Position numbers and translations under genes: made by a program. A DNA stretch of 64,000 bases from Streptomyces macrolidinus (GTDB lineage: Bacteria; Actinomycetota; Actinomycetes; Streptomycetales; Streptomycetaceae): the NCBI RefSeq assembly GCF_023887685.1, contig NZ_JAMWMR010000009.1, positions 124,001 through 188,000 of the forward strand. The letters run 5' to 3'. Shown piece after piece: positions 55,016-64,000 of the stretch (position 1 is its first letter; each line of letters starts with the position of its first letter). A model generated the notes under the pieces. It saw only the letters and a program-made list of their open reading frames with translations. It ran no database searches and had not been told where the DNA came from.

Positions 55016-56024
55016 GGTCCGCCTCCGGTGTCCGGCCGAGCACGATCCGCGCGAGGTTGGCCACGCTGACCGAGCCCGGTGCGAAGTAGTCGCTGTGGCC
55101 GCCGTCGCCCGCGTCGAAGACCCGGGCGCCGTACGCCGCGGACACCGGGTCGGTGCCGAAGCCGACGGTCGTGCCGAACGCCGTCACCCGGGTGTGGGGC
55201 ACATCGGCGATCCAGTCGCGGGCACCGCGGGCCGCCCAGACACGGGCGCGGGTGTGCAGGTCGGCGGCGGAGTCCACGCCGGTCCCGGGGCTGCCGACGA
55301 GGACGATGTCCCGCACCTCGGCGGCGGGCGCGGTGCGGGCGCAGACGACGGTGCCGTAGGAGTGGCAGAGAAGCGAGATACGGGCCGACGGGCCCACCAG
55401 GCCGCGCAGTTGACGCAGGAAGCGCGTCAGTCCGGGGGCCGCCTGCTCGGCCCGGCCCGTCGTGAGGGCGTCGGTGCTGAGCATGCGGGGCGTGTCGTAG
55501 CCGAGCCAGGCGATGACGGCGGTACGGGGGCCCGTGCGGTGGTGCAGGGCGAGCGCGCCCGCGCGGAGGCGCCCGTAGGTCTCCAGGGTCGTGTCGGAGC
55601 CGGGGACCAGCACCGCGATGTGCTCCGCCCGGGTCAGGTCGCCGAAGACCTCCGTCGCGCGTCCCGTGCCCCGGCCGTCGAAGGCCAGCAGCTTCCGGGA
55701 CGTGGAGGCCAGGGCGCGGTCCGCCGTGGCGCGACGGCGGTCGCCGTGGGCCGTGGCCATCCGCGCGGCCTCGGCGGCGTCCGCGCGGTTGGCCGCGTAG
55801 ATCGTGGGGAGCGTGGCCGCCGACAGCGGGGGAAGCGTCGCCGGGGGCGGGGCCGGGACCCGAGGGCGCCCGGCGGCGGAGAGGGGTACGACGACAGCGC
55901 CCACGACCAGGGCGGCGAGCAGCGCGCGCCCCAGGCGGCCGGGGCGTGCGCCCTTCCGGCGTCCGAAGCCGCGCGTCGCCCTCCCGTGCTCGGCCCCCGC
56001 CGATCCGCTCCCCCGCAGCCCCAT
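55008..56024 (-). CDS. DUF1023-type alpha/beta hydrolase, membrane-anchored
   Basis: The 338-residue protein has an N-terminal signal/anchor (ALLAALVVGAVVVPLSAAG) and VLVPGSDTTLETYGRL, IAWLGYDTP, nucleophile Ser in LLCHSYGTVVC and LVGSPGTGVDSAADLHTRA. This matches the abhydrolase family DUF1023, with the fold's usual Gly replaced by Cys before His. It acts outside the cytoplasm and its substrate is unknown. Coupled with the acyltransferase, it may act on acyl groups. Confidence 0.82.
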   Translation of the reverse strand: MGLRGSGSAGAEHGRATRGFGRRKGARPGRLGRALLAALVVGAVVVPLSAAGRPRVPAPPPATLPPLSAATLPTIYAANRADAAEAARMATAHGDRRRATADRALASTSRKLLAFDGRGTGRATEVFGDLTRAEHIAVLVPGSDTTLETYGRLRAGALALHHRTGPRTAVIAWLGYDTPRMLSTDALTTGRAEQAAPGLTRFLRQLRGLVGPSARISLLCHSYGTVVCARTAPAAEVRDIVLVGSPGTGVDSAADLHTRARVWAARGARDWIADVPHTRVTAFGTTVGFGTDPVSAAYGARVFDAGDGGHSDYFAPGSVSVANLARIVLGRTPEADHA

Positions 56025-56215
56025 GCCGCCCTCCCCTTCCGCCGGGCCGCCTCAACGGCCTGTCCAGGACGGGAAGTTACGAAGCGCGACGCGTCACCGG
56101 CATCACGCCGGAGAACTCATCTCAGGGGTAGCTCTCAGGTATGACAGGTATGACGGAACAGCCCGTCGGCTACCCCATCTCGCCCTGCCCTTACGGGTGT
56201 TGGCGATCGGCCTGG

Positions 56216-57136
56216 CTACCACGCGAGCTGCGCGATCTCCTCCGCCACCACCGCGCACGCGTCCGCGGCCGGGTCGATCAGGGGGAAGTGGCCCACGTCC
56301 TCCAGGAGGGTGAGGCCGACGACCTCGCCCGCCTGCGCCGCCGCGTCCGCGTACGACTCGGCGACCGCCTGCGGGACCACGCTGTCGGTACGGCCCTGGA
56401 CGAGGGTCGTGGCGATACCGGTGGGCAGCAGCAGGGCCGGGTCCGCGTACGGCTGCCGCTGCGCGAACGAGGCCTGTCCGCCGAGCAGTTGGCCCGCCGC
56501 ACCGCCGCACACGCCCAGCTCCTCGGCTCTGCGGAAGTCCGCGATCGGAGCGAGCGCCACGACACCGCGCAGCGGGGCCGGACGGTCCGTACGCCAGGGG
56601 GCGTCCGGTGGCAGGACATGGCGGGCCGCGGCCCACAGCGCGAGGTGGCCGCCCGCCGAGTGGCCGGTGATCACCGTACGGCGCGCATCGGCCTGTGGCA
56701 GCGCCGCGCCGACCAGGTCCGGCAGCGCGTCGAACGCCGCCGCGACGTCGTCGAAGGTCTCCGGCCAGCGGCCCGCGACCGGCGGCGTTCCGGGTCCCTC
56801 GCTCTCGGCGGGGCCGCCCCTGCGGTACTCGACGTTCGCCACGGCGAAGCCGCGGCGGGCCAGGAAGTCGGCGAACGGGCTGATGTGCCGACGGTCGTAG
56901 GGCGCACGCCACGCGCCGCCGTGCAGCACGACCACGAGAGGGGCGGGCCCACCGGCCTCCTCCCCCTGCCGCGGGGCATAGAAGTCGATCACCTGGTCCG
57001 GGTGGTCGCCGTAGGCGGCGGTGGCGTCGGGCTCCACCGGCGGGTGCGCGAAGAGGGACGCCTCTTCCGCGGCGGCGGCATCGGCGAACGCGCCGTCCGG
57101 GCTTACGGAATCATGGCGCGCGGCGGCGTCCGGCAT
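56216..57136 (-). CDS. Alpha/beta hydrolase, probable kynurenine formamidase
   Basis: The 306-residue protein has oxyanion motif VVVLHGGAWRAPYDRRH, nucleophile Ser in VITGHSAGGHLALWAA, late Asp in LVQGRTDSVVP, and His in LEDVGHFPL. This matches the esterase-type kynurenine formamidase, which hydrolyses N-formylkynurenine. It stands directly downstream of kynA and kynU, which lack any other formamidase gene, so the assignment rests on context plus family. A 219-bp gap with repeats separates it from kynU. Confidence 0.75.
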   Translation of the reverse strand: MPDAAARHDSVSPDGAFADAAAAEEASLFAHPPVEPDATAAYGDHPDQVIDFYAPRQGEEAGGPAPLVVVLHGGAWRAPYDRRHISPFADFLARRGFAVANVEYRRGGPAESEGPGTPPVAGRWPETFDDVAAAFDALPDLVGAALPQADARRTVITGHSAGGHLALWAAARHVLPPDAPWRTDRPAPLRGVVALAPIADFRRAEELGVCGGAAGQLLGGQASFAQRQPYADPALLLPTGIATTLVQGRTDSVVPQAVAESYADAAAQAGEVVGLTLLEDVGHFPLIDPAADACAVVAEEIAQLAW

Positions 57137-57268
57137 GCTCCAACCTCTCAGCGACGGAACGGGATTCGGTACGCGGTGGCCGGAATCCGACCGGCCGCCC
57201 GCGGGGACCGTACCAGGCCGATGACCTGCGCTCCCACGGGGTCGTTCACGCACGGTGAAGCCGTGGCG

Positions 57269-57326
57269 GCACGACGTTCCGCGGTGGCGGGCACGACGTT
57301 CCGCGGTGGTGGGCACGACGTTCTCG
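57269..57326. repeat. 22-nt tandem repeat between kynU and the formamidase-like gene
   Basis: gcacgacgttccgcggtggc plus 2 nt at 57269 and 57291, and a third partial copy from 57313. No stop or start codons of the neighbours are involved. Confidence 0.85.
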
Positions 57327-57354
57327 CCGCCCCGCCCACCACCGCCGAGGCGCC

Positions 57355-58548
57355 TCAGCGCAGCGTCTTCGCCAGGATCCGGGCCGCCCGCTCCACGTCC
57401 GCGAAGCCCACGTACAGCGGCGTGAAGCCGAACCGCAGCACGTCCGGCGGCCGGAAGTCACCGACCACACCGCCCTCGATCAGCCGCTTCATCACCTCGC
57501 CCGCGTCGGCGCAGCGCAGCGCCACCTGGCTGCCCCGCTCCGCGTGCGCGGAGGGCGTCAGCGACTCGACCGCGCCCTCGGGGACGTACGCGCTCACGCA
57601 CTCCAGGAAGAAGTCCGTGAGCGCGAGGGACTTGGCGCGCACGGCCTCGATCGAGACGTCGTCCCACACCTCGAGCGCCGCCTCCAGCGCGAGCATCGAC
57701 AGGATGTCCGGGGTGCCGACCCGGCCGCGCGGCGCGCCCGCCGCCGGTGCGTAGTCGGTGCTCATCCCGAACGGGTCCGTGTGCGAGTTCCAGCCCGGCA
57801 GCGGGGAGTCGAAGCGGTCCTGCGCCTCCCGGCGCACATACAGGTACGCCGGTGAACCCGGCCCGCCGTTCAGGTACTTGTAGGTGCAGCCGACCGCCAG
57901 ATCGACCCCGTGCTCGTCCAGCCCCACCGGCAGCGCGCCCGCGCTGTGGCACAGGTCCCAGACCGCGTACGCGCCCGCCGCGTGCACGGCGGCCGTCAGG
58001 GACGGCAGATCGTGCAACCGGCCGGTGCGGTAGTCGACGTGGTTCAGCAGGACCGCCGCCGTCCGCCCGGACAGCGCCTCGGGCACCTGCGCCGGGGTCA
58101 CCGGGCGCAGCGTGCACCCCGTCATCCGGGCCGCCGAGGCGGCGATGTAGCCGTCCGTCGGGAACGTCGTCGCGTCGACGAGGATCTCGTCCCGCCCGTC
58201 CCCGTCCTCGGCGGCCATGCGGACGGCCGCCACCAGGGCCTTGAAGACGTTGACGCTGGTCGAGTCGCCGACCACGATCTGCCCGGGTGCCGCCCCGACC
58301 AGCGGGGCGATCCGGTCGCCGATGCGTTCCGGCGCCGTCCACCAGCCGCTCTCCTCCCAGGAGCGGATCCGCAGCGATCCCCACTGTCTGCGGACGACGT
58401 CCTCCAGCCTGCCGGGGACGGCCGCGGGCAGCGCGCCCAGCGAGTTCCCGTCGAGGTAGACCGCGTCGTCGAGCACAAACTGCGCGCGCAGCCCGGCCAG
58501 TTCGTCGGCCGCGTCCAACTCCTGTGCCTTCGCCGTCAGTTCAGACAT
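57355..58548 (-). CDS. kynU: Kynureninase
   Basis: The 397-residue PLP enzyme cleaves kynurenine to anthranilate and alanine. It has VYLDGNSLGALP, VVGDSTSVNVFKALVAAV, NHVDYRTGRLHDL, VWDLCHSAGALPVGLDEHGV and the Schiff-base Lys in GCTYKYLNGGPGSPAYLYV. It overlaps the end of kynA by 8 nt, so the two are translationally linked. Anthranilate from this route can feed tryptophan-derived antibiotics such as actinomycin or daptomycin-type precursors. Confidence 0.96.
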   Translation of the reverse strand: MSELTAKAQELDAADELAGLRAQFVLDDAVYLDGNSLGALPAAVPGRLEDVVRRQWGSLRIRSWEESGWWTAPERIGDRIAPLVGAAPGQIVVGDSTSVNVFKALVAAVRMAAEDGDGRDEILVDATTFPTDGYIAASAARMTGCTLRPVTPAQVPEALSGRTAAVLLNHVDYRTGRLHDLPSLTAAVHAAGAYAVWDLCHSAGALPVGLDEHGVDLAVGCTYKYLNGGPGSPAYLYVRREAQDRFDSPLPGWNSHTDPFGMSTDYAPAAGAPRGRVGTPDILSMLALEAALEVWDDVSIEAVRAKSLALTDFFLECVSAYVPEGAVESLTPSAHAERGSQVALRCADAGEVMKRLIEGGVVGDFRPPDVLRFGFTPLYVGFADVERAARILAKTLR

Positions 58549-59389
58549 AGGACCGCGCCGTCCACAGCTCGGGGAACACGCTCTTCTGCGCCCGCTTCTC
58601 CAGCCACGCCACCCCGGCGGAGCCGCCCGTGCCGGGCTTGGCGCCCATCGCGCGCCGGGTGGCCAGCAGATGGTCGTTGCGCCAGCGCCACACCAGTTCG
58701 GCGACGTCGGTCAACGCCTCGCCGAGCCGGGCGAGTTCGCCCTCCGGATCACCGCGGTAGATCTCGGCCCAGACCGCCTCGACCTGCTCCGAGGGCTCGT
58801 AGCGCTGGGAGACGTCGCGGGTGAGCAGGGCGTCCGGGATCGCGTGGCCGCGGCGCGCGAGCAGCCGCAGCACCTCGTCGTACAGGCACGGCTCGTGCAG
58901 CGACTTCTCCAGGTCGGCGTGGGCACGCGGCGCGCCCCGGTGCGGGACGAGCATGGACGCGGACTTCTCGCCGAGCAGGAACTCCAGGCGGCGGTACATC
59001 GCGGACTGGAAGCCGGAGCCCTCGCCGAGGGCCGAGCGGTAGGCATTGAACTGGGCGGGCGTGAGCTGGGCCAGGGGCCGCCAGGACGCGTTCAGCGCCT
59101 CCAGCTCGCGCGCGGATCTCTTCAGCGCGTCGATCGCCGCCGGTACCCGGTCCTCGCTCAGGGCCCGCGCGGCGGTCTCCCACTCATGGACGAGGACGGT
59201 GAACCACAGCTCCATGACCTGGGTGGTGACCAGGAAGACCATCTCTCCGGGATCGTCGGAGAGGGTGTGCTGGAGGTGGGTGAGGACGTCCGCCTTCACA
59301 TAGTCCTCGTACGGCGTCGTACCCCGGAAGTCGAGCTGCGGGGTCTCGGCTTCCTGAGCCGCGTGGGACTGGTGAGCCGGTTGGGACAT
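58541..59389 (-). CDS. kynA: Tryptophan 2,3-dioxygenase
   Basis: The 282-residue heme enzyme opens the indole ring of L-tryptophan to N-formylkynurenine. It has PYEDYVKADVLTHLQHTLSD, MVFLVTTQVMELWFTVLVHE, FQSAMYRRLEFLLGEKSA and WRNDHLLATRRAMGAKPGTGGSAG with the distal heme His. It is first in the kynA-kynU unit, with AGGAGA before the ATG. Confidence 0.97.
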   Translation of the reverse strand: MSQPAHQSHAAQEAETPQLDFRGTTPYEDYVKADVLTHLQHTLSDDPGEMVFLVTTQVMELWFTVLVHEWETAARALSEDRVPAAIDALKRSARELEALNASWRPLAQLTPAQFNAYRSALGEGSGFQSAMYRRLEFLLGEKSASMLVPHRGAPRAHADLEKSLHEPCLYDEVLRLLARRGHAIPDALLTRDVSQRYEPSEQVEAVWAEIYRGDPEGELARLGEALTDVAELVWRWRNDHLLATRRAMGAKPGTGGSAGVAWLEKRAQKSVFPELWTARSYV

Positions 59390-59539
59390 CGCTGTCTCCT
59401 GTGGGTGTGCTCGGGTAGCGGTCCGCCCCTGCCGATGCCGACACGGGGGCCCCGGTCCCCACCTGGCATCCTGCGCAACACACCCGCGTACCGCAAGGCC
59501 CGCCCGGCAGCGGGCGGGCCCGATCCGGGGCCGGCCCGG

Positions 59540-59953
59540 CTAGCCCAGCGTCTGGGCGGCCATCGGCGAGGAGTCCTTGAGGAACCGCGTGCAGCGTTCG
59601 TACTCCTCCTGCTCGCCGATGCCCTGCGCGGCGCGGGCGAGGGCGTGCAGGGCGCGCAGGAAGCCGCGGTTGGGCTCGTGCTCCCACGGCACGGGGCCGT
59701 GGCCCTTCCAGCCGCCCCGCCGCAGGGAGTCCAGGCCGCGGTGGTAGCCCGTTCGGGCGTAGGCGTACGACTCGACGACCGCGCCGCGCTCGAAGGCGTC
59801 GTCGGCCAACTGCGCCCAGGCCAGCGAGGAGGCGGGGTAGCGGGCGGCGACCTCGGCGGGCGCGGTCCCGTTGGCGAGCAGCTCGCGCGGTTCCGGGTCG
59901 TCGGGGAGACGGGTCGGGGGCGGGCCCCCGAGGAGGTTCTCGTGAAGAGTCAT
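59540..59953 (-). CDS. DUF3151-family protein
   Basis: The 137-residue protein begins MTLHENLLGGPPPTRLPDDP and has LANGTAPAEVAARYPASSLA, then AYARTGYHRGLDSLRRGGWK and a helical end EYERCTRFLKDSSPMAAQTL. It matches the DUF3151 family of actinobacteria, of unknown function. The frame is open to 60037, but the shorter start fits the family. It lies between kynA and the MFS gene. Confidence 0.85.
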   Translation of the reverse strand: MTLHENLLGGPPPTRLPDDPEPRELLANGTAPAEVAARYPASSLAWAQLADDAFERGAVVESYAYARTGYHRGLDSLRRGGWKGHGPVPWEHEPNRGFLRALHALARAAQGIGEQEEYERCTRFLKDSSPMAAQTLG

Positions 59954-60004
59954 GGGACCAGTGTGGAGCACCCTCCCGGGACCGTGACCGACGGTGTCGG
60001 CACT

Positions 60005-60093
60005 GGCTAGTGCTTCGTGCCGGGCGTATTCACGCATCGGCTGGTGCTCGTGCCGGGTCTTCTCGGTCCCCGGCTAGTGCTTCGTGCCGGGCG
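60005..60093. repeat. About 33-nt tandem repeat of the MFS gene's 3' end
   Basis: ggctagtgcttcgtgccggg occurs at 60005 and 60072, with a degenerate copy at 60039. The 60072 copy contains the last codons and TAG stop of the MFS gene, so the other two are duplicated gene-end fragments. Confidence 0.8.
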
Positions 60094-61570
60094 CGCCCGG
60101 TCCTCGGCGTGGCTCCAGCGGCGGGGTCGTCACGCAGCCGTGGACGCGGCACTCGGGGCGGCGGCCGTCCGGTGCCGGACGGCGGATCGTCGCGAAGGCG
60201 AGTACCGCCCCGGCCACCAGGACCCCCGCGCAGATCGGCATCGCGCGCCGGAACGCGGCGTCGAAGGCGTCCGCCGAGCGGTACGCCTCCGGGCCCATCC
60301 CGGCGAGCAGCGGCAGCGCGGCCACCGCGACCAGACCGGCCGCGCGGGCCGCCGCGTTGTTGATGCCGCTGGCCAGACCGGCCTGGCCGGTGTCCACCGA
60401 GGCGAGCACGGTGGCCGTCAGGGGCGCGACCAGGGTGACCATGCCCGCGCCCATGACCAGCAGCGCGGGCAGGACGTCCACGACGTACCCGGCGCCCTTG
60501 CCGACGCGCAGCATCAGCAGCAGCCCGGCCGCGCACAGCAGCGGGCCGACGGTGAGCGGGACCCGCGGCCCGATGCGTTCGGCGAGGGCGCCCGAGCGGG
60601 ACGAGAAGAGCAGCATGAGGACGGTCGTGGGCAGCAGCGCCGTACCGGCCCCCAGAGCCGAGTAGCCCGCCACCACCTGGAGCTGGAGCGCGGTGAGGAA
60701 GAAGAAGCCGCCGAATGCCGCGTAGACGCAGAGGGTCACCAGGTTGACCGCGGTGAACTGGCGGGAGGCGAAGACGGCGGGCGGCATCATCGGGTCGTCG
60801 CGGTGCCTCTCGACGTACACGAAGGCGGCGCCCGCGGCGATCCCCGCGAGCGCCGTGACGGCCACGGGCAGGGAGCCGCCGCGGGCCTCGATGAGCGCGT
60901 ACGTCACCAGGGCGAGGGACAGGGCGCCCAGGGCGGCGCCGAGGACGTCGAACCGGCCGCGGGTGCGGGTGCCGGAGGACTCGGGGACATGCCGCAGGGC
61001 GATGGGCGCGCAGACCAGCGCCAGCGGGATGTTGAGCAGGAACACCCAGCGCCAGCCGGGGCCGTCCACCAGCCAGCCGCCGAGGAACGGGCCGATGGCC
61101 GCGCCGATGCCGCCGAACCCGGACCACAGGCCCACCGCCCGTGCGCGGTCGTCGGGGTGGAAGGAGGCCTGGATGAGCGCGAGCGAGCCGGGCGTGAGCA
61201 GGGCGCCGCCGACGCCCTGGAGCGTGCGGGCGGCGATGAGGATGCCGGTGCCGGGGGCGAAGCCGCACAGCAGCGAGGCGGCGGCGAACCAGACGACCCC
61301 GAGGACGAAGATCCGGCGGCGGCCGAACCGGTCGCCGAGGGCGCCGCCGAGGAGCAGCAGACCGGCGAGGGTGACCAGATAGGCGTTGACGGTCCACTGC
61401 AGGGCGGCGAGGCTCGCGTCGAGGTCGCGGCCGATGTGCGGCAGGGCGACGTTGACGACGGTGGAGTCCAGCAGCACCATGCTGGAGCCGAGCACGGTCG
61501 TCAGCAGGATCCACCTCCCCTGCGGGGAGCCGAACCTGACGGCGGGGGCCTGCCGCGCGACGTCAGCCAT
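60074..61570 (-). CDS. MFS transporter, DHA2 (14-helix) family
   Basis: The 498-residue protein has WILLTTVLGSSMVLLDSTVV (TM1 with the D), motif A GGALGDRFGRRRIFVLGVVW, motif C region FGGIGAAIGPFLGGWLVDGP, and about 14 helices ending near LVAGAVLAFATIRRP. It is a proton-coupled drug or metabolite exporter of the EmrB/QacA type. The start ATG 61570 is chosen from the common MADVARQAP beginning. No TetR regulator is adjacent. Confidence 0.92.
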   Translation of the reverse strand: MADVARQAPAVRFGSPQGRWILLTTVLGSSMVLLDSTVVNVALPHIGRDLDASLAALQWTVNAYLVTLAGLLLLGGALGDRFGRRRIFVLGVVWFAAASLLCGFAPGTGILIAARTLQGVGGALLTPGSLALIQASFHPDDRARAVGLWSGFGGIGAAIGPFLGGWLVDGPGWRWVFLLNIPLALVCAPIALRHVPESSGTRTRGRFDVLGAALGALSLALVTYALIEARGGSLPVAVTALAGIAAGAAFVYVERHRDDPMMPPAVFASRQFTAVNLVTLCVYAAFGGFFFLTALQLQVVAGYSALGAGTALLPTTVLMLLFSSRSGALAERIGPRVPLTVGPLLCAAGLLLMLRVGKGAGYVVDVLPALLVMGAGMVTLVAPLTATVLASVDTGQAGLASGINNAAARAAGLVAVAALPLLAGMGPEAYRSADAFDAAFRRAMPICAGVLVAGAVLAFATIRRPAPDGRRPECRVHGCVTTPPLEPRRGPGAPGTKH

Positions 61571-61692
61571 GCCGCGATCATCCCGCGGCGAGGAGCGCGG
61601 GGCCAGAGGGCGAGAAGCCCGGCGCCGCGATGGCACCGGGCTCCTCGTGACGGCCGCTCACCGGCCGCCGACCGTTCGTCGAGTCGAGCGGG

Positions 61693-62724
<1,032 letters not shown>

Positions 62725-62846
62725 CTGTCCGCTCCTTGTATGTGCGGGGTGCGTACTGCTCTTACGGCCCTGACCTAGGGGGCGACATCATCGTCCGTCC
62801 CCATCTTTCCAGACTTGCCCCGTTGCCAGGCCCGGACGTCCCGGCC

Positions 62847-62855
62847 TGTGGACAA
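62847..62855 (-). promoter_or_regulatory. DnaA box upstream of fba
   Basis: TGTGGACAA, the complement of TTGTCCACA, in the pyrE-fba gap, 122 nt before the fba start. A near-direct repeat of the surrounding sequence (gtggacaaccctgcgg / gtggacagccctgcgg) follows at 24-nt spacing. Confidence 0.55.
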
Positions 62856-62888
62856 CCCTGCGGCTGCCCGTGGACAGCCCTGCGGCCG

Positions 62889-63437
62889 TCAGTCCAGGCC
62901 CAGCTCGTCCTTGCCGTACGCGAAGAGGTACGGCACCCCGGCGCCTTCCTGGATCTTCTCGGCCGCGCCCGTGGCCCGGTCGACGATCGTCGCGACGGCG
63001 ACGACCTCGGCACCCGCCTCCCGTACCGCCTCCACGGCGGTGAGCGGGGAGCCGCCCGTGGTGGAGGTGTCCTCGACGACTAGGACCCGGCGACCCTTGA
63101 TCTCCGGGCCCTCCACGCGCCGCTGCAGGCCGTGCGCCTTGGCCGCCTTGCGGACGACGAAGGCGTCCAGCTTGCGGCCGCGCGCCGCCGCCGCGTGCAG
63201 CATGGCCGCCGCGACCGGGTCCGCGCCCATGGTCAGGCCGCCGACCGCGTCGAACTCCAGCTCCTCGGTCAGGTCCAGCAGCACCTGGCCGACCAGCGGC
63301 GCGGACTCGCCGTCGAGGGTGATGCGGCGCAGGTCGATGTAGTAATCGGCCTCCAGGCCCGAGGAGAGGGTCACCTTGCCGTGCACTACGGCCTTGTCCT
63401 TGATCTGCCGCAGAAGGGCGCCACGAACGTCACTCAT
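62889..63437 (-). CDS. pyrE: Orotate phosphoribosyltransferase
   Basis: The 182-residue enzyme joins orotate and PRPP in UMP synthesis. It has VTLSSGLEADYYIDLRRIT, GGLTMGADPVAAAMLHAAAA, the catalytic-loop Lys in VVRKAAKAHGLQRRVEG and the PRPP motif VLVVEDTSTTGGSPLTAVEA. It lies 46 nt downstream of the aldose epimerase gene on the same strand, so they are probably cotranscribed. Confidence 0.96.
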   Translation of the reverse strand: MSDVRGALLRQIKDKAVVHGKVTLSSGLEADYYIDLRRITLDGESAPLVGQVLLDLTEELEFDAVGGLTMGADPVAAAMLHAAAARGRKLDAFVVRKAAKAHGLQRRVEGPEIKGRRVLVVEDTSTTGGSPLTAVEAVREAGAEVVAVATIVDRATGAAEKIQEGAGVPYLFAYGKDELGLD

Positions 63438-63483
63438 ACGGGCCAGCTTACGGGCGCCGCCGGACCCCGTGACGCCCCGCACC

Positions 63484-64000
63484 TCACAGACGGCGCCAGC
63501 GCCAGGTCGTCGAGGCCTCCAACGGCTCGATGGGCGTGACCAGGCGGGGAAGGGTGTTGAGCCCGTCGGGCGGCCCGGTCTGCGGCTCCACGCACACCGC
63601 CTCCGGCTGCTCGTCGTACACCACCACCCACTCCTCGCGGCTGGTGATGTTCAGCTCCAGCTTCCCCGGCCAGGTCAGCGTGACGTCGACGCCGTCGGGC
63701 ATGCCGAAGCAGTCGTCCCAGGGGCCCGGCTTCGGATCGACGCGGTGCCCGGTGGGCAACTGGTCCTCGCCGCGCTCCTCCTGCCAGGCCGGGGTGAAGT
63801 CGAGGCGTACGTCCGCGCCGCCGATGCTGCGGTTGAACCAGGGGTGCCAGCCGAGCTGGGCCGGGAACGAGGACGCGAACGTCTCCACGGACATGGTGAG
63901 CGTGAGGGCGTCCTCGCCGAGGGACACGACCTGGGTGACATGGCCGGTGTGGGGCCAGGGGGCGGCCAGGTCACAGGTGAGGACGGCCTCCGTCCGGTCC
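63484..64000 (-). CDS. Aldose 1-epimerase, C-terminal part
   Basis: The gene is cut by the right window edge; ~172 C-terminal codons remain. They contain SSFPAQLGWHPWFNRSIGGA, WDDCFGMPDGVDVTL, YDEQPEAVCVEPQTGPPDGL (the E-PQTGPP motif) and a closing ASTTWRWRRL. This is the beta-sandwich of galactose mutarotase-type enzymes. Confidence 0.85.
   Translation of the reverse strand, partial: DRTEAVLTCDLAAPWPHTGHVTQVVSLGEDALTLTMSVETFASSFPAQLGWHPWFNRSIGGADVRLDFTPAWQEERGEDQLPTGHRVDPKPGPWDDCFGMPDGVDVTLTWPGKLELNITSREEWVVVYDEQPEAVCVEPQTGPPDGLNTLPRLVTPIEPLEASTTWRWRRL

Overview
The window is high-GC actinobacterial chromosome, almost certainly Streptomyces. The codon third-position GC bias, the many GTG and TTG starts, a WblA-type Wbl protein, SLATT and DUF4177-type proteins, and hallmark gene orders all point that way. 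Most of it is conserved core. From 1 to about 13.6 kb the order is nth, crp, metallo-beta-lactamase, NUDIX, RidA, DUF4177, two ArsA-type ATPases, wblA, class A PBP, YqeY and metallophosphoesterase. As I recall, this is the same neighbourhood as nth-crp-ArsA pair-whiB4-ponA2 in mycobacteria. From about 30.8 to 36 kb lies asd-ask, then DUF5063, recR and ybaB. From 42 to 46 kb lie purA and neighbours, and from 61.7 kb to the end lie fba, pyrE and an aldose epimerase.

Three stretches break the pattern. (1) Between 14.5 and about 19.2 kb, right after a tRNA-Pro(CGG) gene, is a decayed accessory segment. It holds a frameshifted small membrane protein, a 5'-truncated and frameshifted GntR/UTRA regulator, a broken family-2 glycosyltransferase, two intact AT-richer genes for small secreted cysteine proteins, a divergent LysR regulator, and another frameshifted membrane protein. 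(2) At 49.8 to 51.57 kb sits an IS200/IS605-type element. Its tnpB (RNA-guided nuclease) looks fully functional, while its tnpA is frameshifted and has lost a residue of the HUH site. The element abuts a cytochrome P450 that retains only its last ~116 codons, and it supplies the stop codon of the response regulator on its other side. (3) Several promoters carry perfect Streptomyces-type DnaA boxes (five in the window, all intergenic), one pair of them next to a 23-nt direct repeat.

Functional groupings: kynurenine pathway from tryptophan (kynA, kynU and a formamidase-like hydrolase, 56.2 to 59.4 kb); aspartate-family amino-acid entry (ask with an internal start for a separate regulatory subunit, then asd); a SigE-family sigma factor translationally coupled to a membrane protein; a MarR-type regulator divergent from an ABC exporter with a shared inverted repeat; a DesK-type kinase/regulator pair; glycerol uptake; a TrkA-like K+ channel component; cytochrome oxidase assembly (SURF1). 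No rRNA, CRISPR array, replication origin or complete biosynthetic gene cluster is visible. Gene functions are read from motifs and remembered family sequences; no search was run.
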